Positions 1 to 11,864 of a stretch of DNA of 64,000 nucleotides are shown here, in pieces. Where the stretch lies: NCBI GenBank assembly GCA_936440205.1, contig OW387148.1, positions 1,550,001-1,614,000 on the forward strand. The letters run 5' to 3'. Source of the stretch: Lepidonotus clava. Taxonomy: Eukaryota; Annelida; Polychaeta; Phyllodocida; Polynoidae. The position numbers were made by a program, and so were the translations under genes. The notes under the pieces were generated by a model. That model had not been told where the DNA came from. It saw only the letters and a program-made list of their open reading frames with translations, and made no database searches. Positions within the stretch are counted from its first letter, which is position 1, and each line of letters starts with the position of its first letter.

Positions 1-59
1 ATCGCGGTTGGAAACCATTGAGGGAACAATATGCCGTCGAATCTCATGAATAATTCGCA

Positions 60-620
60 CCTCAATAACTCTCCGCTCGAATAGCCCCGCGCCGGACGAG
101 ACTCGGCGAGATATGACGAGATAAGATCTCACAACGAGGCCATATAGCCGGTCTAGCGGGCGATAAACGGTGAATTGTAGGTAGTTGAACGCCACCCAGC
201 CTCGCCGCCATGTTTGCCGCTACGCCCTCGTGTAGACGCTGGTAATTGAACTCTACGCATGCGTCGTGGAGCTGTAATGTGCAATACCTGTCATGCGCAG
301 TGGCGCGTGCTCGAGTTATTCCTCGGCAGTCAGAAAGTCGGCTGTCCGGTGATGAATTGCCGGATCTGTGTACGCGCGACCCCGCGCAACGTGTCAGCGA
401 ATATTTATCACCTAGCGGCGGCCACGCCAACCGATCGCTTCCATATGTCAGCCATCTCACTGCCATCGGACTTCCTGTCGAGAAAACCGAGGCCATTTTT
501 TTTTCGCAAGGGGATATTTTTCCCGCCAAAAATGCTCACTCCCTAAAGGCCGGCCGTAATTGTCGTCTGCTTACAAGATTAATCACTACTGGGGCCTTTT
601 GGACCGGTCGGAACATGTTC
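60..620. promoter_or_regulatory. CpG-rich promoter-like block
   Basis: A CpG-rich stretch between AT-rich sequence. It contains a 10-bp palindrome acgcatgcgt (255-264) resembling an NRF1 site and a near-perfect E2F site at 516-533. Overlapping open frames of 95-155 codons exist on both strands, but none resembles a known protein and they are best explained by composition. No TATA box or convincing exon boundary was seen, so a promoter role is inferred from composition and motifs only. Confidence 0.4.
516..533. promoter_or_regulatory. E2F-type site
   Basis: The core TTTTCCCGCCAAAA sits inside A/T flanks that extend the symmetry to 18 bp. This is the classical E2F/DP consensus of cell-cycle promoters. 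Binding is inferred from the match and from its CpG-rich setting. Confidence 0.5.
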
Positions 621-2130
621 CTCGGCTGTTATAGTTATGGAGGGGCCCGCTGTTGTTTGGGGGAGGGGGGCGGGTTCTGATCAACTCGCTGCAACAATGT
701 GTCTCTATTGAGCTTATTATGTAGGAGCAACTCGGGCTGAATGCTCGAGCAGCTCGCCCGTTATCGCCCAGCGACATAGTGCTCACAGGTGCTCAGAGGT
801 TTTAAAGCCCTAACATGATGAAAAACAAGGAATGAGAAGCGTATCGAGGCGAATCAGACTACCTTCATTGAGTAGAATTGGGTGGATTGGTGCAGAGTTT
901 ACGTGAATTTGATGTGGTGTATTCGTGCACTTTGTTGTGCAAATGGACTTTGTTGTGCAAATGGGTTCAGTTTGATGTTAGGCAATCACATGGTCCATAA
1001 CATTGTTGATATTTAAAACGTTCATGATACATACCCCTAAATTCAATAACAAAATAGCCCCGTACAGAAGAGTTGACATTTCCCATCCAAAACCATATAG
1101 ACATATCGAATCATAATGTTTATCCTAAAACCCCATGAATACCCGAATTTACGTTTATATGTTTCTATATTTGTAGAGAACCCATGTTGTATACATACGC
1201 GTATCGATAGTTAAACAGAGAAACCGTGTATTGTATTGATTGTGTAAGCCTTACAGATAGATTTTTCAATGGGAGTTTAAATAGGAGTTTAAAGCGAAAA
1301 CAGTTACAGGTTCTTTTGCAACCCTAATATGGTATATTAAGGGCTTGGTATCATCTGATAGAGACAAGTCTAACTTATTTTTGGGGCATCATATTTAATT
1401 ATTACAGTTGTGCCACTGTGAATATCAACCTTTATTAACACAACCCTGTGTACTGTTTAATATAGGACATAATCGGCTTATTCTGGGAATCTCGGGGAGT
1501 GCTCTCCAACTCCCGGCCTACCGGAAACTTCATTGAAAACCAACAGCCCTACAGAAATGTAACAGATGGCCTCTGAATCTGCAGACCTTTATGTATAATA
1601 GAAAGAAACTTAGTCTACTTTTACGTACAAATATATGACCACTCATAAACGTGTTGCTCTGGAAGGTAATGTGTGGTAATCCCAACTAAAACCAATATTG
1701 TTGAATTATATTTTCATGAAAGATGTCAATATATCCTTATACATGTATAGACATTAAATGTCACAACGTATTCAATACAGATTCAATCGTACATAAAATG
1801 TTTCATTATCCAGAGTGGTTTAATCATTCATTTTATTTTAGGACGACAAGCCTCAACATAGACACTGCTTTCCTATTAGATTGTATTCATATACAGTAAT
1901 ATACTTGATGATTAATTTGTTTTCATTCCTCACCAACAACAGAATTCCTCTAGTAAAATGGCGTCATGCAACATTTGCCATCTTATTTTTACATCCTGAA
2001 TATATAACAAGACAACAACAAACAGTAAATACGACATGCGTCATACCAGAATGACCATCAAATGCACTGGCCTTATTTTATTAGTAGCTTTGAACACAAC
2101 ATAACATTTCGGTTAGAAACGTTAATAAAC
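621..2130. other. AT-rich non-coding stretch
   Basis: No gene, RNA or mobile element recognised. The only structured item is a short exact tandem duplication at 929-964. One ATGGCGTCA word lies at 1958-1966, a word seen four times in the window. Confidence 0.6.
929..964. repeat. Exact 18-bp tandem duplication
   Basis: The 18-mer actttgttgtgcaaatgg occurs twice head to tail (929-946 and 947-964) with no mismatch, which suggests a recent local duplication by slippage or repair. Confidence 0.9.
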
Positions 2131-3480
2131 ATGAATTATGACTCATGAGCCAAACGTTTTGCACTCGCCAACGTCAATATTAGGCTTTAATTGCCAGTTC
2201 CCATATGGTGGTGTGCTACCTGGCCCAATCAGGTGTGACGGTTGGGAGGTGGGCAGGGGTGGAGGGGGGCCCAGTCGCCCTGGGTGGTCACTGACTGAGC
2301 ATTGTCTCACCTACCGGGGGGTATATAGGCTACAGGAAGAGGGCTGGGGGAGAGGGGAAATGCCCCCTAGGCCCCCTGGGGGGATCTATACCAAAGCTTT
2401 CTGTCAGAACACAAAGGAATTTCTTAATTAGCATTTATTCGGTATGGAAGAACAGATATATAGAATGTAAAGTCACGCTCTAGCGCCTTGGAGTGTACAC
2501 AAGGGTTTAGGTATTTTTCTGTTCAAGCTTTGATGTATCTCAAGCACCCGGGATCAACCTATGAAAAATCACATTCCATCGTTATAGAAGCAACTTGTGT
2601 TTCACAATGGATTTTAACGAGATACTCCGGGGAGGGCTTTAAAGAATGGGGAGTGGTGTTTTTAATGGTTTGTGCCTGCGTTTCTTGTAACTTCTTTAAT
2701 CTCAGTTAAGGCGGAGGGAGCTGGCTTAATTCCGAGTGCTGGTCTACGTGGGGGCCCGTGGCTTGGCATCTAATGCCAGACCAGCGGTGCCTATCCCCTC
2801 CTCCCATCTCCACCCCCGGACCACTGGTGGCATAATCACAGGGCGTTTCTGCGCGCGTTTCTTATCGGTTCCCGTCTTCATTTTCACCCATTGTCTGTAG
2901 GAGAATGCGATGAAATTAACATGGACTTCATTTGCATCACTTCTTCAGGGACCCCTCACTTCTTACCCACTCCCACTCGTTGCTGGTGGCGGTGCCTCCA
3001 GTGGTGGTCGGGCGTTCCCATCGTCGATCCCCGCCGCCGACGATCAACCCGCCCGACGCCTACGGCGGGAATCACTGCGCACACAGTGTCGATTTCATCC
3101 GGCTGTCACCCGATCACGTGCATTCACACGTGTTTGTTGACATGCACTCACCAGAAGCATGTGGCCATGAAATGTACACAGCACTACACACCGGCCTGCA
3201 GATCATGTCGCCCCCCTCCTTCCCCCTCCCCTTCCCCGTCCCGTCAGTTCACCCCTGACCCACTGCAATGTTGTCAGATCCACCACTGCTGTGACGTCAC
3301 AGCCAAGGCCAGTCTTCAGGCGCTGCTCTGGTATTTGGGAAGCCTCACGTGACAGCCTCACCTTTATTGGGCTCTGAAAGTGAAAAAGAGCATAGACTGA
3401 CATATCTATATGAAAATATTCATGTCTAACAACGTTTGCCCCCCAGAGTGATCCTATATGAGTAGTTTAAGTATATGACA
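2131..3480. other. Mixed non-coding stretch with regulatory-type motifs
   Basis: No gene recognised. It holds a T-box half site AGGTGTGA (2231-2238), a GTCGATTTCA word (3088-3097), a CT-rich tract near 3209-3245 and a palindromic CRE (3288-3303). Three overlapping open frames at 2.9-3.35 kb match nothing known. Confidence 0.5.
3288..3303. promoter_or_regulatory. 16-bp palindromic CRE
   Basis: GCTGTGACGTCACAGC is a perfect 16-bp palindrome centred on TGACGTCA, the full CREB/ATF consensus. Symmetry beyond the 8-bp core is unusual and favours a homodimeric bZIP site. Confidence 0.55.
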
Positions 3481-3635
3481 TGGAGGGTGAGGACAGGGGA
3501 CAGGAGGGGAGGATCCAGGGAGCATTGCCTGGATCCCCCAATTGCCCTAAATACCCAGCCCTCCACGGTGGCAGACGCTCGCCGATAGGTTTACGAGATC
3601 AAGCAGACGACAATTCCACCAGCGTCTTCCGATTC

Positions 3636-3651
3636 GATTGGCGTGACGTCA
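3636..3651. promoter_or_regulatory. CCAAT box plus CRE
   Basis: An inverted CCAAT box (GATTGG) is followed within a few bases by TGACGTCA at 3644-3651. NF-Y next to CREB/ATF is a common proximal-promoter pairing; use here is inferred. Confidence 0.45.
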
Positions 3652-4604
3652 TCAGCTCGCAGCGCGCGCTCACCCTGCTCGCCGGTGGTGGCGCTGCCGT
3701 CGTCGGTGTAGGGGGAGGCTGGAGAAGGAGTTGGGGGCTGGTGGCTGGTGGTGGTGGTGGTGGAGGAGGAGGGGGCAGCAACAATGGGGGCTTGATTCTC
3801 ATTACAGGGGCCGGGCGGTCTGCCGGGGGGACGGCGGGCGGCCACGGGGGCCCCGGCCGGCGCGTAATGGGAGCGGCTTTGTGTCTTTATTATGTCCACC
3901 TAGATAGGTGTCTTTCACGGCCAGCCCGCCCCACTTCTGAGCCAGCGCGCCCGCCCTCAAAAGCATATAATAGAATATTATGGCAAATAGTGCGCCTTCC
4001 ATTCACTGCCCCCGTGTTCCTATTTAGACGCTCGCCAATGCTTGCATCTCCGCCGCGGCGCATTTGCATGAGAACGTGTATTATTCTTCGTCAATTTGAC
4101 TCGATGTGTTCATATAATGTTTTTCGCCGGCGCTCGCCGCGCGCATAATGGTAGACGGTGAGGCCGCATTAGTTCCTTTTAACGAAATCCATTCTTTGCC
4201 CAGTGAAAGGAGCCCCCTGCACAGAGAGAGTGAGGGAGAGAGCGGGAGAGAGGCGGGGAGAGGGGCAGAGGCGATCGAAGCGTCAGGAGGCCGGGTATTG
4301 TCGGGCCCCGCGCCGGCCGCACCAGACGTCTCGGCCCGGCCAAGTCGTCCACAGCCATTCCTGACCTTCCCCTCCCAGCGTCCCCTCCCCATGGATCCGC
4401 CGACGACGACGACGACGCGCCCCGCACTGGATTTGTAGCCGGCGTGTGCGGCGGGACGGGCCGGGGCGGAGAGGAGGGGGAGAAGGGCGGCGGTAGGGGT
4501 GGGAGTGATGACAGAACGCTGAGAGGAGGCGTTAGCAGCGGGCTACTCATCGCGACCTTCCGACGACCTTTCAATATGGCGCGGAGTATCCGGAAACGAC
4601 GCAG

Positions 4605-4635
4605 ACCGGAAGTGGGCACGACGGTAACTTCCGGT
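4605..4635. promoter_or_regulatory. Inverted pair of ETS sites
   Basis: ACCGGAAGT (4605-4613) and its exact reverse complement ACTTCCGGT (4627-4635) face each other across 13 bp. Both match the high-affinity ETS/GABP consensus. Another GGAA core (CCGGAA, 4590-4595) lies just upstream. Confidence 0.55.
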
Positions 4636-4720
4636 AGGCGGGGCGACCGTCGGGATCATCGGTGACGGCGGCGTCGGTAGGGGCGAGCTGAGAAGGGCGC
4701 TAGTAGAGAGCGTAGGTATG

Positions 4721-6180
4721 TATCCCTGGTAGGGGACTATATACAGACAGTGCTCCCTGTCTACACCCAGACACACCACCCCCACCTCCACCCCTCGACA
4801 CGACTAGCGCTCGTCCCTCAGACCTCAGTGGAGGCAGCGCTCCCCGACACACCACACCACGGCCACACACAGGCCCAGTAGTACTACTGTGGGTGTGTGT
4901 CACAGCCCCCTACACTCCCCAACACGCACCTACCTATACCTACACCTACACACATAACTACATCTAGTGTATCAGTCATACCGGGGTCCCTATTGATGCC
5001 TCTATTCCTCCAGGGTCGGGCTGGAAAGAAAAGAGACAAACTTAGACGGGGTAAAGGGCATGCGACAACTTATACTACTAAATTCAACCGCCATTTTGGA
5101 TTTGTTTTTAGAGATAGACCTAAGTACACTCACTATTGCAGAAGCGTTCACTGTGGTTACGTATCGGTATATTCTAGATAGGCCTGCTGAAATAGACCTA
5201 TGATGTAACCTGTTCATGCCTTCAGCTTTAACCCGTTAAAGGGAGACCTGGTGTAGTAGGTAACAACTGTATGCAGGAAGCTGAGCCCTTTCCCCACACC
5301 CCAGATTATGTGAGGTTATTATTTGTGGTTTACGAGCTCCCACCCCGTCACTCCGACAAGCCGTTCCCACTGAAACACCTCTCGTCAGGTTCACCTCCAG
5401 GGTCAAATGGGGATGCAGTAGGAAACATGATTTATGTCACCTGTGATGGACTTTTAGCATTCTTTATCCTGTGGCGAAATGTCCTCCACGAACTGACATA
5501 ACTTACACTGTTTTTTTTTGTATGTCGGCAAGCAGTGATTGTTAACCACCAGAAAGCAGTGTTCGGTTATTTAGATAGGCCTTATAGGCAGTGTAAGGAT
5601 TCGTGCTTGATGTCCATACAAAATGAATGGAAACTAAGGTAATACCTTACACTGTGTGCTATAATGTATGACAGCAGACTTTGCTCAGGTTACATATGTT
5701 ACATTGACCTACATGTAGACCAGAGGTCCAGCTGTTTAGGCCCTAAACGGGCCCTGACCATGTTTTATGGTTGACCAATCGATACTTTGATTTTCACTCA
5801 GTGAAGGCTAGACGCGACTGCCTTAACTTGTATATGCTAATCGCCCCCACTCAGTCTATGCCTCTTCTGGTCAGTGAATAACAGAATAGCAGCACATACA
5901 ATTCAAGGTGTTTCTATATCTAACCTATTTTAGATTTCAACATACAAGCATGCAGTGATTGCGTCATTCATCTTCTTCTGGTTTCCCCAACTTAAGTCGG
6001 TAGATTCTACTGTCAGATTCCGTCCGCATAGAATTGCATTTTTGTGGGTACAAGTAATGTGGGAATGTGACTTGCAGGTTTCCATAGAAACCAGCCGCGA
6101 CCCCTCTCCCCAGCTGGTCACATTAGCACCAAGCCTCCTCTTCTCACTCTCCCTGCGGCCCGCGAGCGGCAGGCGGGGGT
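4721..6180. other. Non-coding stretch, CA-rich then AT-rich
   Basis: 4,740-4,970 is rich in CAC/ACACC words. The remainder is ordinary AT-rich sequence. A TCCTCCAGGG word lies at 5006-5015 and an RFX-like palindrome at 6077-6092. No gene recognised. Confidence 0.5.
6077..6092. promoter_or_regulatory. RFX-like palindrome
   Basis: GGTTTCCATAGAAACC has perfect 6-bp arms around a 4-bp centre, resembling the RFX X-box variant GTTTCCAT-GAAAC. Function inferred. Confidence 0.35.
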
Positions 6181-6338
6181 AAAAAACATTAAGATGTTTA
6201 GTAACGTGTCGTGCAGGGACTAAATTGTTTGTCGGTCACTCCCCAATTCACCTGATTTTCGCCGAGGGCCTGTCAAAAAATATGAGCGGAAATTTCGTGG
6301 GGTAGGCGGGCCCTAATGGCTCTAATGCGGGGGTAGGC

Positions 6339-6354
6339 GGGGGGGGGGGGGGGG
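6339..6354 (+). repeat. Poly-G run (16 nt)
   Basis: An uninterrupted run of 16 G, one of many long G/C homopolymers in this window. Confidence 0.9.
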
Positions 6355-6477
6355 TGAGAACGGGGGGAGGCGGCTCGACTGGCCTGTCATCAGGGCCACC
6401 TCACGGTCACAATTATTGTCAGAAAACCTCCCAGAGAGCAGGCAAATCCCCAGCGTTTGGAGGCGGGGGCGAGTATA

Positions 6478-6640
6478 TTGAGAGGTATGGGTAGAGGTGT
6501 ATAGGGAGAGGTATACTAAAGGGAGAGGTATAGGGAAAGGCATAGGGAGAGGTATACAGGGAGAGGTATATATGAGTTATGGAAAGGTATATAGGGAAAA
6601 GTGTAGGGTAGGTATAGGCAGATGCATGGGGGATATAGGA
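6478..6640 (+). repeat. Degenerate purine-rich tandem repeat
   Basis: Variants of gggagaggtata recur every 12-20 bp. The phase is irregular, so this is an old or simple-sequence array. Confidence 0.7.
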
Positions 6641-6660
6641 GATATAGGGCTATAAAGGAG

Positions 6661-7289
6661 CGCCAGCTGTAGGTTAAGGGAGCCCTATACTACTGCATGG
6701 CCCAGCAGGGTTGTACGAAGTGCTTGACCGACTCAGGACGAAGAAGGTCAAAGTAAAATATTGTCTCGTAGCTGCAGGTTTACCCAGCGTGTCTTTCCGC
6801 ACCTTCCCGGGAGTTAAAGGGCAGGCGGGGTCAGTGTCGAAGCACATTGGTTCAAGGTTTGATTTCTAGGACCACCCAAACCTTATATGATGCCCATATG
6901 TGTCGATCTGTCTCGCGGAAAATCAACGAGGAAAGTACAGGCCTTTGTCAAAGGAACAGAATTTTTTCCTTCATTAAGGATTAAAGTGTAACACTTACAG
7001 TGAATTGACGAGAGCGACTGTCCCAACTAAGTAGTAAATTCATTTGGCCTTAACCTATACGGTTATCCATTTTGATTAATTAGTTTTACGTCTCAGTTGA
7101 TTCACCTGGTTTCCCTTACATAAAATTCAGTAGGTCATGCCGGGAAATAAACTCGCCGGGTTCGGCCAATAGCTCAGAGAGGATACTGTCAAGGCGTCTC
7201 GAATTTCCACCAATTAATCGGCTTCAATCAAATCAATGCTAATTGTAATAACTCGCCCCAGCCTCTAACCTCCCCCACCTTTCGACACG
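6661..7289. other. AT-rich stretch with homeodomain-type words
   Basis: No gene recognised. The part from about 7,030 carries ATTAATTAG, ACCAATTAATCGG and TCAAATCAATGCTAATTG words, typical of clustered homeodomain/TALE sites. A conserved enhancer is possible, but conservation cannot be judged here. Confidence 0.4.
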
Positions 7290-7800
7290 CGTTTCATCTC
7301 CGCACCTGATCGGGCTGATCGTGTTTAGTGGTGAGCCGGATCGACTTTAGAGACGGTCGCCCAGGAGGGGGAGGGAGTCCGGGCAGGGGGAGGGGAGACG
7401 CCGGGAGGACGCCGGGGGGACGCCGTACAGCCCCCAGCAGCGGGCGCGACGCGGGAGCCGACGACGGCGGTCGCGGTCGGAGATTTTCGATCGCTGCAAT
7501 CCAATCCGCATCGCTTTGCCCGCATACACAATGTAGTAAATATAGATGAGTGTAGAGATAAGAAAACAAGGCCCAGTTGACTGGGGGCAGTGGGGAGGGG
7601 TGAGTAGGGGGTGTGGCCGGGCTGAGGGCCAGCTAATGACCGGGGAGGGGCGGCCCGTCGCCCGGCTCGGGTTACCGGCCTGACGGGGTGCTGACAGCGA
7701 CACGTTCCCGGGGCGGCGGGCGGGGCTGACCGGGAGGAGGGCCGACGGGGGCCGCCAACAAGGCCCCAGGTGGGGCGGGCACGACGCGACGGGGTAAGCC
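7290..7800. promoter_or_regulatory. CpG-rich block
   Basis: GC- and CpG-rich with several poly-purine tracts. Overlapping minus-strand open frames (91-190 codons) are Pro/Arg/Ser-rich and unrecognised; I treat them as compositional. Regulatory role inferred. Confidence 0.35.
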
Positions 7801-9329
7801 CTGAAAATAATGGCTTCAATCTGGTCAAGGGTCATTTTTAAGCTGGATTGCAGCGGTCGTATGACATGATTTAGCCTACTATAGTTGTTAAGCGCTTCTA
7901 ATACTACATTTATACCCATCTAATGATTATAATGACGTCCATGTATACACATCTGTTATGCATGTAGATGTAATTCTAAATGGCGAAACGCACCGTAATC
8001 ATAAACTGATAGAAACAACCCACACATGAATGGGTTAATGAGTTGTATACAGTAGCAGCTACTTTAATGTCAAAACATCTTCCTGCTTCAACCATCCATG
8101 TTTAGAAATGCAGATATAAGTATCATTAAGTGCGGGTATTGTGTAGTGAATGCATGGGACATTTGGGTGTTTCCATGGGGTATTTTCCAATATTTCGCCC
8201 CTACAAACAGATTTATAGGAGGACATTGCGTAAATAAGATAACACGCATAGGTACTATGACCCCAGATCATTCCCCCTAAACTCAATATATAAAATTCCC
8301 TTCAGCTATTGCGTAGAAACAGGTTAATTCATTAACGCATCTAGATGTATCACACGATTGTCAATACAAAAATAGACCTGACAATATTACATCAATCCCA
8401 AGCACATAGCCCTGGGCAAAACAACTCAGAAACCAGCTCCTGGGAAGAACACGTTTCCAGCTTTTACCCCCAGAAAATCATAGAAAGCCAGCACCAGTTA
8501 TGAGCTTGACTGACTCCACTTTTATTTTTTACCCGCCGGGTGGTGTTGTGTGTATGGGGGGCACCCCCCCCCCCCTCCTGTGCTAGGAGTGTGGGGGCCC
8601 TCCACGCCCGGCCGCCTCATTTAGTCTGAGCACATCAGAGGCCGAGCAATTAGTCTGCTCCACACCTGCTCGCCGGGGAGGTGTGGCCCCTGTTTACCCC
8701 CAACACCCGGCGCTGTCAGCTTTTAAGATGTCATCTTCACCGGCAACCCCGAGAGCCTGGCCCGAGGAGGAGGGGCAAAAATACTCTCAATGCGAAAGTA
8801 AATTGTCAAAATATCGATTTAATCAATGGAAACGTGACCTGCATAAATTGAGTTTCGGAGCTTTGCAGTTGTCATTGTTTGGGGTTTTTATGCGGCAGAT
8901 AAAAAGTGGACATATTCATTGGATTCTCATATGAATACTCATGTGTGATTTGGGTATGATATTTATTGAATTTATCGTTGCACGGTAGACACTTGCCTTT
9001 GATTTGAGATGGGGCAGATTGGTTGTGTGGGCGTTGTTACTCAACCAATGGGTGTAACGGTTTGGGTGATTTACTACACAATTACTGGACCCCTATGTAT
9101 ACTGATAAGATGAATATTGGGCGTTATCTGGATGCTGGAGATGGATCTGTTATGAAATATTATTCCACCCTCACTATAGTTTATAATTAACGTAAATATC
9201 CGCTATTTTTTCAGACCATCTGCCCCTTAAAATGCTAGTTGGTTGTGTGTAAAATGAGGACGAGGGCTATAACCAACTATATTGTTGGTTAAAACATAAC
9301 AGGCGTTATCAGCATCCGAAAACTGGGCT
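7801..9329. other. AT-rich non-coding stretch
   Basis: No gene recognised. Contains a 12-nt C run (8564-8575) within an otherwise AT-rich interval. Confidence 0.55.
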
Positions 9330-9690
9330 CTGCCCGACGCCAGGCCTTGCCGCGCGTACGACGCGTCACAGCGCCGCGCCGCCGCGCGTGAGGGGCGCGC
9401 GGTACGCGGAGCGGCGTGAAATCCGCCGTAAGAAGCATGTTGGTGAAATTTTCATCAATTCCAGCAGGAGGCTTTAGTGGGGAGTAGGGGGGCGGCGCGG
9501 TGAACGCGCACCGCGGGTAATCAGTGGGCGCGGCGCGTATAACGCGCGGGGGCTGGGCGGCGCGGCCACTCTTTAGTTGATGACGCGCGGCGAGGGGCAG
9601 GCGCGGCGCGGCTCAATCAACAGTCTTAAAACAGTGTAACCCATCACCGCCCGCCGCCCGCGTCTGATCGGGGCGGGATGGGACGGGACT
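9330..9690. promoter_or_regulatory. Very CpG-dense island
   Basis: Packed with GCGCG, CGCGC and CGGCGC words (for example 9,350-9,420 and 9,530-9,620), the highest CpG density outside the retrotransposon. A short AT segment (9,440-9,465) splits it. No TATA box or exon is apparent, and no long open frame runs through it. Confidence 0.5.
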
Positions 9691-11864
9691 CAGTCAGATG
9701 CGTCTATGGGAGACCATATTACTAACACACATAACGCTGTACGCTTAACTCCCTGCGGTACAAGCGTCCAGTTCCAGTGTGTTTGAAACATGTAAAGGGA
9801 GAAGACAATGAGTGACCATCAACCCCCTCCCACCTGACTCTGTGGCTGCAGCGCACCGTCCCCAGCAATCAGTGTGATGGGCCCATGCTATCCCCTTCCC
9901 CAACACCTCTCCCACTGGAGGGGTGGGCGGCCCGTGCCATGTTGACCCAGGTTCTCCTCCTGCCCCCCTCCTGCCCCTGTTTACCAGCCATGTTTGTCTG
10001 CCGACACCTCCGCCCAGGCCCACTCCAGCCCTCCCCTCGTCGTTTGAAACCCAACTCTCCAAAAGAACTCCGCGCCCGTCCGCCGTCGCGGTTTTCGATC
10101 ACTGAGCAAATACGCCACTCGCACCTTTGCCACTGTGTTGGTGGGCCTGTGGACGGGCCATGGTCGCGCCCAGCCCCTACATGTATAGGCTTCATTGGAG
10201 ATGTTTAGGGAGGCCAGGCCACCGCCAAAAAGTTCACCGAGTGCGAGAAAATCTCAGCTTTATTTGTTATAGGCATGACCTAGTTTCTGTCTTTTTTTAT
10301 TTTGTCATGCTGCACGCCAGACCCCCTTTTGAGTTGCCTATAGAGCTGTCACACCAATAACAGAGTCCTCATACGGCAGCGACAATATTTGAAATGGGCC
10401 TAGGCCAGACTCTAGCATTCCCCCAGGAAGCGCTCGGGGTTTGGTCATTATTGGCGAACAAAAGACGGCTTTATTCTGATTAGTGATTCATTTCGTGGTC
10501 AGTTCGCCCGGTGACGCCCTGCAATACGTGTAAGACATGAAATCTACCTGGCCGCCTCATCTATTTTTCATGCAATAGTTTCCAACACGCAAGCTTGCAT
10601 CTGCTTATAATCCTTGCATCTGGTCTCCTACATCACTACAGCTTTCGGGAAAGAGCAATATCAGAACTTGAAGTAGCCCCTGCTCCCTTTCCTAAAAATA
10701 ATTACCATGCAGTCATATAAGAGAAGAAAGGTTATGTATATAACCATTAAATCCTATATAAAATATAACCAATTTTTATATACCTGAACAAAACCAGAGT
10801 ATATATCTACATCTAAAAGTCACAGATGGTGTGGGATATATTTTTGATAACCTTATTCCCGACCTTCCTTGTGACACAAGGCCATGTTCTTCCCACATTT
10901 ATCCCAGGAAGTCCGTACTTGGGGGTCAGGAACTAATATCAAGTAATGCCGACAAACAGCAAAATACAGACACGTTGACATCAATATTTATAGGAGATGG
11001 AGATCAGGGGTAACGAGTGATCTCTAACCGACCGATTGAGATCAAAGACGTGTTGGTGGGGGCGGTGGTCGGGGGGCGGGGGGACCTGTTTCATGTGGCG
11101 GCGGTAGGCAAATAGGGGATCCCACGTAGGGGTGGTGGGGCCATGAAAGCAACCCAAACTCCCCTGATCAGACAGCAACACTCAGAACATGCCAGAATCA
11201 CGCTTAGTCTGATCACAATTTTAACCTATAATTCATTTGATATTTTAAACATTATTATGGATAACGTATGATTATTTTTGTCTTTTTAGTGCATATTCCT
11301 ACAGATAAGCCACCCCCTTTTTTGGTTATAATTGTAGTTTAAAAGCTTTATCTCATTATATCACGTATGAATAAATATAACAAAATAAACATGTACATGT
11401 AAAGTCTACGGAAAGGGTGTACCCAAGGTGTCATCTTTGGCTCAGTTGCTGGGGTATTTGAGTGCATTATGCAGTGGTGCCGCTGTGAAAATATCAATCT
11501 AGTCAGGTATACATCATTTAAAACTGGAGGGGGTGGTTGAGGGGCTGGGGAAGCCAGCCATTTGGGTGGCGCATCAAGATAATCAGTAAGCACGCTTGTG
11601 GCCGCCAGCCCCAACCCCGAGAACAGACCCCCTAAATTGTCAATTACATTAGGACACGCTCACAGGCCCGGGCAGCGGCGTAATCGTGTCGCATCCCGCC
11701 TCCTAAAATACCATGACGGTTGCAATGAGCGGCAGTAATAAATCACGCCTAAAAAGCCCCCTTAATGACCGAGCCACCCACGTGGAGAGCCCCAAAGTGG
11801 TGTCTAGTCCACCAGGTACACGCGCCCCTCACACGCCGCCTCTCACTCGACAGGCATCGGGGTC
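9691..11864. other. Non-coding stretch
   Basis: Open frames of 60-108 codons at 9.7-10.4 kb overlap on both strands and match no family. The rest is AT-rich. Nothing else identified. Confidence 0.5.

Larger units (their letters stand above)
3560..4720. promoter_or_regulatory. Large CpG island, probable promoter region
   Basis: About 1.1 kb of CpG-rich DNA. It holds a CCAAT box with a CRE (3636-3651), a GGT/GGA-rich tract (3738-3775), an octamer ATTTGCAT (4062-4069), a GA-rich tract (4222-4270), a (GAC)n run near 4399, a YY1-like AATATGGCGCGG (4573-4584) and an inverted pair of ETS sites (4605-4635). Together these look like a TATA-less CpG-island promoter. Open frames of 66-222 codons on both strands are low-complexity and unrecognised. 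Direction of transcription and first exon are unknown. Confidence 0.5.

Noticed and set aside
3480-4148. 222-codon plus-strand open frame
   Set aside because: Gly-rich low complexity caused by the GGT/GGA tract and CpG island; overlapping frames on the other strand are also open.
7347-7919. 190-codon minus-strand open frame
   Set aside because: Arg/Pro/Ser-rich in GC-rich DNA, with sister frames also open; no recognisable domain.
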